A stretch of 64,000 nt of DNA from contig NC_135570.1 of assembly GCF_964340395.1 (NCBI RefSeq), positions 4,282,822 to 4,346,821 of the forward strand. Reading direction: 5' to 3'. The position numbers were made by a program, and so were the translations under genes. Shown here one piece after another: positions 29,055-41,000 of the stretch (positions within the stretch are counted from its first letter, which is position 1; each line of letters opens with the position of its first letter). Below the pieces are notes generated by a model. The model ran no database searches. It saw only the letters and a list, made by a program, of their open reading frames with translations, and was not told the DNA's origin. The DNA comes from Glandiceps talaboti (Eukaryota > Hemichordata > Enteropneusta > Spengelidae).

Positions 29055-32000
29055 TCTCTTCTTTTTTTTTTTCTTTGTCATGCCCCTACTAAATTTAAAC
29101 GGTCAGCCCAGGGTGTTGGAATTCTGGATGTTCCCTATTCGCCTATTTGCTGCCACAGCCCAACTTTCCCCACTGGTGGAATAGAAAGGCTACCCTCGTT
29201 CTAGAAGCCATACAGGTGCCTGGTGTTCCTTACCGTGAGATCTAGCACTTGTGCAAGTGTGATCCCACGGCAGTCGGCTACCAAGGCGGCCACATCTCCA
29301 ATATAGATAGGAGTGTTTAGCCTTGGGTTACCCGGTACAGGGAGGTATGGCGAATCAGTCTCTATGAGGAGGCGATTCCCCGGCACCACCCTGAGGGCTT
29401 CCTTCTGAAGGGGGGAGAATCTACTTACCATGGCTGTATAACCAAAGTAGCAGTGAGGGAACGCCTCAGTCCACTGCCTCACCAATGCTGGTGAGCCCAG
29501 GAAACAGTGCAGGTGTATGGGTTGGGCCAAGTCACAGTGGGTCCTAACTAATTGTAGGGCCCTCTGGCTTGGTCCTGCCGCACATACATCACTGCTTGCT
29601 CCCCGGAGGTGTAAAACCAAGGGTTTCCCTGGGGTGCACATTTGCAATGCCTGGCATAGGACGACTTCCTGATCCTGCCATTTTTTTTTGGCTACGGACC
29701 AGTCTAATCCGACCTCCCCTAGAGCTGCCACATGGGGCGATCGGACCAGTTCCCTCAGTCGATGTAATGACTGGGGTGCCACCCTACCGGCATGCTTTGG
29801 ATGTATTCCAACCGCTACCTTCCAACGGTTGTTGGCGGAAGGCAGAGTTGGGTATGACCCGGGGTCACAGTAAACCTCGACACCACCCAATACCTCTACC
29901 ATATGTTTTGGTTTGGGTACTGAGGGTGCCGAGACTACCTCATCAGAATTAGAGGGGCGACGCTGGCCAGTCCGCCAGGCTGACAGGATACGATCCAAGT
30001 GGAAATGTGAATCGTACGCTCTCAGTCGTGCGGGTGGCAACGAACCCCTCAAACTTTGACCGGGCACACTTACACCCTGCGAAGGGGGAGCTGGTGTAGC
30101 TTGCTCCACCACATTCGCCCGTGCACTCCTCTCTCCCTCTACTGGCGGCGCACTGACGGTTGCGGATCGCGCGGATCGCGGTTGACCCCCTCGTTGTGAC
30201 ATTACAGAAGGCGAGGCAGTCATTCTTACCAGTTGGCCAACCGATACAGGCTCACCAAACATGGTTGCAAATGCTGCCCGTTGCTCCTCTGTAAGAAACA
30301 ACAAGAGTGTCAATATTACCCTCCAATGAACCAACACGGCAGGGGAGTTTGGTGGGCTCAGTGTGAACCTTTGTGGGATGGGAGCCCATCCAAACTCCAT
30401 ACACAACCGGCGCATCACTGGAAGGTAATTGTCCGTGATCAACGCGCCTGCTGGTATGCGCAGATGTTCCGCGCTTTTGAGGAGGGACACCAGTTCAACA
30501 GCAGGGTCTGACCCTGGCCTGCCCTCACCCAATATGCAGTCACGCAACATCCTCAGTGCAGAGGACACCTTGTTCCTGACCATTGGGTGGTCACTCTCCC
30601 AAAGTGCTGGGGGAATATGCTTAAGGAACATGTGTTCCTTCAATTTTTTGCATTTCTCCCCACACTCTGGAATTGGACAAAGGACAGTGCCCGGGGGCAT
30701 CCTGCCTCGTGTCTGAGGAGGGTGTATGAGGGGGCTGGGTTCTGCTGGGTTCGACCGGCCTTTGCCAACCGTCACCCTGCGAGGTCCAACCTCACCCTCA
30801 CTACGAAATGTGACTTTCATCTCAGAGAACTTCCGTCCTGGAGAAATGGCCCTTTCCTTGGGAGTCCCCACAGGGGGGCTCACCTCAGAACTGACTCTTG
30901 GGTTTGTCTGACCAGGGTTTTTCTTCCTCCTACGCCTACGTGATTTACTAATCCCTCTGGTTACTTCAGGCTGCCCTTCAGTTAACCTTTGGGATGAAAC
31001 CATTGTAGGGGGGGAAGCTAAAGCCCTTGCCCTACGCCCCCGCTTCTCTCTGGCTGTTCCCCGAGACCTAGTCTAGGACTGGTAGTACTTATGGTAACCC
31101 TAGGGGTGGGTACAGTGTAGGGAGTAGGTTACCAGGCCCCCCGCAACTAAATACAATCGCTACTCCAAATATACCATGGGGGAGGCCGGAACAACAATAC
31201 ATGTACCCACCGACTTATCCATATTTATCTTACCCCTACTACCGTTCTACTAACTACTAACGTTCTATTTTTCTTCCTCCTACGCCTACGTGATTTACTA
31301 ATCCCTCTGGTTACTTCAGGCTGCCCTTCAGTTAACCTTTGGGATGAAACCATTGTAGGGGGGGAAGCTAAAGCCCTTGCCCTACGCCCCCGCTTCTCTC
31401 TGGCTGTTCCCCGAGACCTCCTCCTCCTACGCCTTACCCTTTGAGAAGAGTCCTCAGCTGAAATGACTCCACTCTCCCAACCCATCGGAAACTCCTCCCT
31501 ATTGGGAATGGCAACCGAGGGCGGGGAAGAGGGGCCCTCCAGTGCAGGCATCTCATCCTCAATTTCATGGCTGGCCGGTAGGAAGCAGCCTCCCTCACTC
31601 GCCTCAACTACCTCCTCAAGGGGGGCAGCCGCTGCGAGGGAAAGGTGTTCCTCCAGCGCTGATGGGTCACCCAGAGGCCGGCTGTCCTCAAAAGAGGGAA
31701 CCAACCCCGAGTGATCCATCTGTGCCACATCTGTCCCCTCTGGTGGCAGTTCCTTTTGATTATGGACTACTGGCAGGACAGCTTCAAGGGCTGCCCCTTG
31801 CGACTGGTCTGAGTGCTCAGATGGTCGCTGCCAGCTCTCCACAATCTCTGGGAACTTGGTCCGATAATCTTTGACCATGCCATCATCTGGGACAGAGTAG
31901 TCAGCCACATACCTTTTTTTGGGTTTAGGCGTCTCTTGCCACCTCATTTGACGCCTGCTAGTATGGATTAGATTGGCGTCAATCCAAGTACGATCAATGC

Positions 32001-35000
32001 CCAGCCGCAAGTCCGCTTCCTGTCGGATCTTGGAAACCCAGTACCAATTCCCAACACGCCTGGCTATTTGATACTGACCTTTTAGGGCCTGCTTTTTCTC
32101 AATTAGGGGGGAGGTGGCGAGTGCATCGGTGAGTCTGGACCAGGTCATCAGGACCTTCATCCTCGTGGACCGCTGCACTCTCCGCAAGGCCTCCTCCCCG
32201 GTTTCCGGTTTTCGGTCTTGTTCCTTGCGGCTGGCTCCCGGCACTCTTTCTTGCTGCCACTCCCTCTTTGTTGGGCTGCTGTCGTTCATTTTTAATTCTT
32301 GTGATATGTCTCTAAGGGATAAAGGTAATTCCATGCAACAGATTATTTACACGTCGGACAAGTGTACTCCTTAATTTTCTGAGCTTCACGCGAGGTTACC
32401 GCCACACAGGTCCCATGATACCACTCATAACAGCTGTCACACTGTATCATGAATTCGCCTCTGTAGGGCTTCCTGCATGTGCAATACAATACAGTATCGT
32501 TTGCATCAGAAACTAAGGGTTTACCCTGGCTATGCTTATTGAGATTATTTTTGAATCTTAAGATCCATGAGGGTTTGTCTCGACTTTTGCATAATTTAAT
32601 CCGGTCATGGTTTGCTGTCACGATGGCACGCTGGAACTTAATCTTATATAAGTATGGGGTTAACTTAGTGATGATTAGCCCAGGGCCTTTCCAAGGTTGA
32701 CTAAGTTTACGTGACTTACCCTTTGCTGTTGCTGATTCGAGGATATAAACATAATCACCTACCTTATACGGATGCATGTTTACCCTCAAATCATAATCCC
32801 TTTTCATTCTCTCTTGTGAGGATTTCAGAATGGACCTGGCAACTTCGTGTGCTGTATGTATGGCTCTCTCAAGGTCAGTGATATATTGGATCTGGCCTTG
32901 GGGGGAGTCAGTGTCCTCCTCCTTGATGTTGAATATGAGGTCCGCCGGCTGGTTGATCTCACGGCCCAACATCAATTTGTTTGGTGTGAAGCCAGTACTC
33001 CTATTAACACATGACCTCAGGGCCCCTGCAATCTGTGGCAAGTACAGATCCCAATCTGTTTGAGATTTGCTGACAAAACACCTTACTGCATCCATGAGCG
33101 TCCTGTTGAAGCGCTCGACTTGGCCATTGGCAGATGGTCTGTATGGTGTTGTCCTAGCTTTGTGGATCTGCAACACTTCACAGATTGCGGTGAACAGCTT
33201 ACTCTCGAAGTTCGGTCCTTGATCTGAAAAAATCTCAAATGGGTAGCCAAAACGTGAAAAGAAACCATTCACAGCTGCTTGGGCTGTTACCTCAGCAGTC
33301 TGAGATGGCAGGGGAATACATTCCACCCATTTCGTGAATTGGTCTACCATCATGAGAATATATTCATTACCCGCAGTCGTTTTAGGTAATGGTCCCAAAA
33401 AATCTAGATGAACCCTTTCCATTGGTGAACCAGCATGATATTGGGTGAGTTGGCATTTAGCCTTCCTCACTGGTTTTTTGCTTTTATTGCAGATAGGGCA
33501 GGAAGAAATAAAGTGGTTGATATCCTTGGACATACCATGCCAAAAGTATTTTTCCCGCACCTTGGCCCTTGTTCTGGTCATACCCTGATGGCCAGCAGCC
33601 GGAATATCATGGTGTAATGTGATAAGTTCGGTCTGCATAGCTCCCGGGACAACCAGAACTGCAAGATTGTCATCAATTCCCTTTTTCTTTATAACCCCGC
33701 CGTCTAGGTAAAAAAGGTCTCTATTTATCCAATAGTATTTCCTAGAAGGGGAAGCCAAAAAGATGTCCTTATCCCTGGGTTTAGTTCCTACTTTTAGCCA
33801 TTGCAGAAGGTCTTGTAGATTTGGGTCTTTCCCCTGGGCCTCCTCAATATCAACATCCTGATACCCCAGAAATGACATACCAGTGTTTTTCCCCCTAAAT
33901 CTGGTGACTACACAAAGTCGGGGGCCTGGTTCAGATATTTTCACTATGTCAATATCAGGGTATAAACTATCGTATAAACTATCGTTGGGTTGAGAGATGC
34001 TCTCAGGGTCCCAATTAACTTTCTGGTCAGGCTCCCAGGGCCAGAGTGGATGATGATTATGGACACCTACCTGAGAAGTGACAGAATCTTGCATAGGCCT
34101 TACCAATTCACACTTAGGTTCATTAAGAACTTCTTCCAAGGGGGACACCGCTGCAAGAGGGATCACGTCATCCACATCTTCCTGGAATTTGTACCAATTA
34201 CAGTGAGCCCTAGTGCAGTACGGACATCCACCACAGGGAAGGTTCTCTGGATTCACCTGAAATGAAAAGTCTGGACAAGGGTTGTCATGGTACATGCGGG
34301 AGAGAGCATCAGCATTGACGTGCTTACTACCTGGACGATGTTGAACAGTTAAGTGGTACTGACTCAATTCTTCCAACCATCTGGCTATTTGGCCTTGTGG
34401 CTCCTTAAAGCGCAGTAACCACGTTAAACTATTATGGTCCGTTCTTACAGTGAAGTAGTTGCCCAGCAAGTAGTGTTTAAACTGCCGAGTAAACCTAATC
34501 ACTGCAAGTAATTCTTTTCTAGTAGTGCAGTAACGCCTCTGCTCTGCTGTCAAGGAATAGCTACCATATGAAACTACCCTTTCCACCCCGTCTTGAACCT
34601 GAAGAAGTTCTGCACCTATGGCAAAATCTGAAGCATCAGTGTCCAGAATGAATGGATCCTGACGGTTAGCGAGAGTTATTACGGGGGCCGAAGATAGTGC
34701 TAATTTGATTTGTTCAAAAGCATCAGTATGCTCCTGGCCCCAACTGAATGGCTTCTCACCCGTCAGACAATACAATGGAATGGCCATTTTGGCTAAATCT
34801 TTAATGAAAGCACGGTGATAGTTGGCAAAGCCTAAGAATCTTTGGACTCCCCTAACATTCTTTGGAATGGGCCAGTCCCTGATAACTTTTATTGATTCCT
34901 GTTCTAGTTCGACCTTACCATCCTTCACTATGCGTCCTAGGAAGACAACTTGTCTCTGAAATAGCTCACACTTGCGGGGCTTCAGTTTTAATTGAAACTC

Positions 35001-38000
35001 TCGCAGTCGCTCAAATACCATCCTGAGGTTACACAGGTGATTTTCAAAGCAAGTGCCCAACACTAGTATATCATCAAGAAATGCCAATACAATGTCCCAT
35101 TCTAACCCTCTTAGCACTAAGTTCATGACCCTTGAAAAAGTCGCTGGGGCATTGCAGAGTCCAAATGGCATACGAGTAAATTCATATAAACCGTACTTGG
35201 TAGTAAAAGCGGTTTTCTTACAATCGGCTGCATTGATTTTAACTTGCCAGTAAGCCGAGTTTGCATCTAATTTTGTATACCAAGAGTGACCCGACAATGC
35301 ATCAAAGCACTCATCAACAAGTGGGAGGGGGAATACGTCTTTCATGGTGTTTTGATTCAAAGACCTATAGTCAATGCACCATCGGACGCTTCCATCTCTC
35401 TTCCTTACAAGAACAGGTGCGGAAGCCCAATCAGAAGTCGACGGACGGATTACCTTAGAATCTAACATTTTATTTAAATGAGCTTCTTCCTCATTGGCAA
35501 AACACATGGGGGTTCTCCTCATGCGCTCTTTACTGGGCCTCGCATCACCAGTGTCGATTTCGTGTTCAAGGGCCGTAAAGTTGCCAAGGTCGAAGTCATT
35601 CTTAGCGAAAACATCTGAATTTTCATACAGTAATTGTTTTACCTGTTTCGCTTGTTCCAGATTTAAGTTGGATATAGACCTTTCATAAAGATCTTGTAGA
35701 TGTTCAGGTATCTGCCAATCCGTGATCGTTTCTGATGTTGGCTCCGGGGCCTTTTCAAAAGGAATGTGGTCAGCCTCGGCTGCCTGTGCAATGACCTTGC
35801 CTTTATGCAAAACCACTGGCTCCACAGACGGGTTAACCACACAAATTTTTGGCATTGATCCTCCTGAATGCAAGGTCTTGGGAACCATAACCTTCAGACC
35901 TTCCACCGGCTCAACTAAGTAGTCAGACATCTGCTCCGAAATGGTACAGGGTAGTCTTACCACTGAGTTGGGGGGAATATCTGTTCTACGGGTCACAGTG
36001 ACCTTTGCTATCCTAGGTGGTGCCGGCCTATTGTCAAAAGACATGCTAATGATCTCAGTCCCTATTTGAAGTCTACCATTTAAAAGATCTAATTTTGCCC
36101 CATTGGATTTAAGGAAATCTAAGCCCAAAAGCATTTCATTCCCAATTGGTGCGACATAGACCTTTTCCCAGAAAGAGCTTTTACCTAATCCAAGTTCTAC
36201 TGGACCTATAATAAAACCCTTCATCTTTAAATCCCTACCAGCAGTTTGCATGGTTACTGATTTGATAACTGGGGGTTTAACTTTGATCTTATTATAAAGC
36301 GTATCTGAAATAATGGTGACTTCAGCAGCTGTGTCAATGACAGCATAACTTGAGTGCCCCTGTACTGAAATTGGAATACTGTACATTGACCCTGACTGCA
36401 ACTGACAAACTGTCACCTCATCAGCATCATTGGCATGAGAGGCTATAATTTGCTCAGCTTGATTTTTTATTTGCTGCAACTTTGGTGAGTCCACACGTTC
36501 TGTCATATCCTCATTGAAAGGGGATGCAGACGAGGGAATACCATTACAAGGACTGGACTGGCCTTTGACTAAACGGGTCAACCCTAGGCCTGGTAAGTTG
36601 ACCCTTTGGTGTTTCCCGAAAAATTGTTAGACCTGGGGGGTGACCGACTACGCATGGGGGAGACTGAAGGACAATCCCTGATGTAATGCTCCATTGACCC
36701 ACAACGGAAGCAACCCTCAGATGTTCGCTTGGGGGAACTTGACCTTTGTGGTGACCTATTCGAAACTAAACTGCCTATGTGTTGCGTCACAGTAGACAGT
36801 TGTTGCGTTAAGTCTGCCAAACAGGATTCTAAGTTCTTTAACCTTCGATCTATATCCCCTACTCTGCTACTCTGGTCACCCGACTTCTCCTGCCTAACAA
36901 CTTGTTGTCCTGTATGGACAGAATTTACTGATAAGGCCTGAGCCCGAACCAAGTCTCCATCAGCATCCATATCAGAGGTTGCGAATCGTACTTGGGGGCG
37001 TGGTGCCCTATCAGAAATGGAGGTGTTTACATACTGGCACCATTTAACCCTTTCTAAAGCCTCCCCTAAAGTGGATGGTTTGAGAATGGCAACAGTGCGG
37101 CCAGCTTCTTTGTCCCAGCAGCTTTGCAAGAACTTTAGGACCATATACTGTTCGACTTCCCTTTTAGGGACACTACTGAAGGCTACAGTAGCGAGGGACA
37201 TAACTCTGTCCGCCCAGTCTCGTAAGGTCTCTGAATGCTCCTGTTTGCACTGCTGAAACTTGATTAAAGCAGTCTCGGGTAGTTCTTGGTCCCCGAATCT
37301 ACGCCCCATATTTTTGACTAAGGTGAAATAGTCAATCTCTGCTTCCTGATCTAATAGGAGAGCGTAGAAATCTCTGGCCTTACCAGTTAAACACCAACAT
37401 AATTGGTCTCTTCTTTCCTGGGCTGTCCATTCAAAACTGTCGGCCAACTTAGTGAAGATGATGTAAAAAGGTCTCCACTTACCCACACCGTCATAAGTTA
37501 CAGTCTTGGGTATTCTGGCCGGCCTATTTGATGGTCCTGCGTACTCCCTCTCTCCCGTACTCCGTGGATGTGGGTAGGGGAGGGGAGTCACAGAAGCTGG
37601 TGCTGTGCCCTGAAAAAGACTAGAGACAGGATGCCCTTGAGGGACCTGGGCAGGGGTGGCCATAACTGGACTTTGCCGGTCAGCACCACCCTGTACTCCA
37701 GTGTCAGGCGAAACTGTATAATCTGACATATGAAATGATGGTAACGGATTCATCGGTGTTGATTGTACACTGGTGCTAGCCACACCACCTCTTACCGGAC
37801 CATCCGAGACATGGGGCATGTACCCTGGGTAGTAGGTAGGGGGTTGTGGTTGTACCATGTACGGCATAAACGGCTGTTGCATTGGCATAGGTTGGTAGTA
37901 GGGGTAAGATAAATATGGATAAGTCGGTGGGTACATGTATTGTTGTTCCGGCCTCCCCCATGGTATATTTGGAGTAGCGATTGTATTTAGTTGCGGGGGG

Positions 38001-41000
38001 CCTGGTAACCTACTCCCTACACTGTACCCACCCCTAGGGTTACCATAAGTACTACCAGTCCTAGACCTAACTGCCGGTTGTCCTTCCGAAGGGTGAACCC
38101 TTGAATCAATAACTCTCACAACAGAATCTATTGTCGGGTCCCCTGTCGGTTGGTAAACACTCGTTGTTGGAGCTGCTGAAGTCATTGTCATTGTCGGCTT
38201 AGTGGTGGTTGTTGTTGTTGTTGTTGTTGTTACTGCTGTTGTTGTTGTTGTTGTTGTTGTTGGTGGTGGTGTAATAGAAGTGTCAACTAAGCCTCCACCA
38301 CCAGTTAATGGGGAAACAGCAGACATGTGGGAACTAGTTGAAAGATCGTATGGTTGATCTGTCGAGGGAGTTAGGGCTGCCGCCATATCTAAGCCTAGAT
38401 TGTCGTCAATTTCTGGCGTGGCTTGTAATGCCGATGCAGGCGTAAAATCAACCCTATTTAAAAAGTCGTTAGAGACTTTAAAATGAGGCAACTCCCTTAA
38501 ATTTTCAAATTTTAAGTCCCCAATGGCGTCTCTAAGATTAATAATGGCTTCAGCAGTTTTCTTACCGATATTCGAAACCGTTAACAGTTCCCTCTGACTA
38601 CAAATATTAATGTAGAGGGGATTGTACTCCATTGTCAGCTTAAAGTACTACCGTTATTTGACGTTAAATACACAAACCCCGGCGACACAACTCTATGGAA
38701 ATGAAGCAAGGTACGTGTAAGTGACTCTGCCTGTATGTAAATCGTCAAACTTCGATAGATTTGAATAGGGCGTTCCCAACAGGTAGACGTCCTAAAAAAA
38801 TTGTTTACCGTTGCTAAATACTAGGTACCAGATATATATACAAGTTAAATTAATTTAACAGGCAATTACCGTGAATACCTTAGATCTAGAACGTGTAAAA
38901 ATACTGTCCTTACTGAGGCTACTAAAGTACCAGAGCAAGTGACAAAAAAAAATTTAGTTTCCAAACGACCCTCTCCTAATCAGACGAAAGCAAAAAAAAC
39001 AAGAATCAGATAGGTTGACTACACTAATTGGTAATCACCCCAGAAAATTTAGTGGTAGCTCAAATTAAAAGAAGGAGTAAGCAAATAATGCAACGAATCG
39101 CCTAAGACGGCTCACAAGATGCTATTGAAATGTGCAAAAATAAATTCGCAGTATCAATGCACTCGGGCCTTTTCAAAGACAAAAAGTTTGCAGAATTTGG
39201 AAAGCAATCGAAATACTAATAAATTAGAAACGAAAACTTTCTAGACGGTTAGTGTACGCTTTTAAATAAATTGTAACCAACCAAAACTGAAAGGTGGATC
39301 GTTGAAAACTGTACAGGCAAAAGAATTTGACAGCGAATATATTACTTCGCCGTGTGTACGTGGCAACGCCCGCTTAGCCTACAAATGCGGCGATTTTTCA
39401 GTGTAGACCAAAAACTTCTCCAATATTAATTTTCACACAATTAGAGAAAAAAAATGATACACTGCAAACCTAACACGCATCAATAAACTAAACTGCTACG
39501 AGTGTAATTGATTTGCAAATATCAATCAGACTACAATTTAATTTATGCGAAAACAAACTCGTCGCGGGAAATTCAAATGCAATGTCGGCGAAAGTCCTTC
39601 GTCAGCAAAGAACACAAATTTCTACTAAATTGAGGTACCGTAGTACGAAGGAAATATCGGAACAAATCGGCATATGACGCTGCGCCAAAGCAGTTTTGCA
39701 ATTTGACACGAACGTCGCCTTTTTATGACTTGTAACCGAACTCTCCGACGCAGTTCGTACTAATCAAATTAGCGAAACAATGCTCAATTTGTAACAAAGA
39801 AATTGTCACCGTAGTGAGAGTACCCTAGTACGAAGAAAGATCGAAACAAGTCGGCATTGACGTAGCGCCGAAGCAATTAGCAATTCGACACAAACGTCGC
39901 CTTTTTTGTGACTTGTAGCCCGAAACCTCCGACGCAGTTCGTACTGTCAAGCCGGCAACAAAATTATCACACAACAAATAATAAACGATTTCCAACGCAA
40001 GCTCGAAAAAGTCGCAGCGCCAGTGAAGTAATTTCCCTTTAGGGTAAAGTTACTTTGAACAGCACGGCTTGTAGCCCAACCAATATATTTAGTCACACCA
40101 ATTTACACACTAAAATTGCCACACATAAATATATCACACGGAGCGTAATTACTTACTTGTTTTCACTTTGCTGTCTGTCCTTCGAGTGCCGGTATTTGCC
40201 GATCCGGATGGCATCGTGACTTCTGGCACAGAGGGCGCCATCCGCCACCTGGCTGACAGCTGCACAGGGGCCTGTGGACTGTCAGCAGGACAGTAGTCGG
40301 CAAATACCACAGTTGAACTATTAATTTGGGCAAGATTTTTTAGGTTGCTTCTCAATTTTAGGGGTAAAATTATGCTCTTAAAATGAAAAACTCTTAACTA
40401 AGGAGCAAAATTGCTCCTAAATGAAAAACTTGTGAGCAAAATAAAATGATTTATACCACAGACTTAGTAAAAAGTTGAATTTTTGTGTAGCAAACTTACA
40501 GTAGAAATGATGTTGGCTTGGTGTTTCACTCGTGGGGCATGTTTTTTTTGGACACAAAGATAGACAAATTTCAACTCTAGACTAAAACAATAACAGAGAC
40601 GCTACACATACAACAGGATCTTGTACCCAATCACATTGAACACTGATAAATAAGCATTGCTATTCTTTCACAGTGCAGTAAAAACGGACTTGGTGATTTT
40701 AATGGCTGCAATTGTGTATTTTCTAACTGATTGTCAACATATCAACTTGACTACTTCTACATTCCCACTGTGCACTGCACCTATGTAACTGTTTCTTTTG
40801 CAATAGAAGTCTGAATGTGTGTAAACAAAATGTCATGTTACATGAATGAAACACCAAACCAAAAGTCATTTGTAATTCTTATCAACGCCATTCAATGTCA
40901 CAGATGCCATGATTTCATATTATAAAACTACAACACATCAATGGCAATTGTAATAGTCTGGATGCCAACATGGTCTCTAACTAAACCACAGGTTAGGGTT

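Larger units (their letters stand above)
28656..40311 (-). mobile_element. Ty3/gypsy-type LTR retrotransposon encoding Gag-HhH, Pol-PHD and a TatD nuclease
   Basis: The element is 11,656 bp, transcribed on the minus strand, so the 5' LTR is at the right. Evidence of integration: identical 288-bp LTRs, TG...CA ends, target duplication GTTG at 28652-28655 and 40312-40315, a primer-binding site at the 5' LTR and a polypurine tract at the 3' LTR. Order: LTR, leader (about 1.4 kb), Gag, Pol (protease, RT, RNase H, integrase, PHD finger), third frame (split into two) with a C-terminal TatD nuclease, LTR. The RT-RNaseH-integrase order places it with Ty3/gypsy. It is markedly longer than typical elements (5-6 kb). 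It sits antisense in intron 1 of the acid phosphatase gene. No frame break is seen in gag or pol, and identical LTRs imply very recent insertion. Confidence 0.95.

Noticed and set aside
29569-30943. Plus-strand open frames opposite the TatD ORF
   Set aside because: Shadows of a GC-richer minus-strand coding region; no domain on the plus strand.
31225-32334. Third ORF as a retroviral envelope
   Set aside because: No signal peptide, membrane anchor, glycosylation pattern or fusion peptide; it is basic, disordered and ends in a nuclease.
32885-33000. Chromodomain after the integrase
   Set aside because: The region between integrase and PHD has a GPG-type module ([19 protein letters not shown]) but none of the aromatic motifs of a chromodomain.
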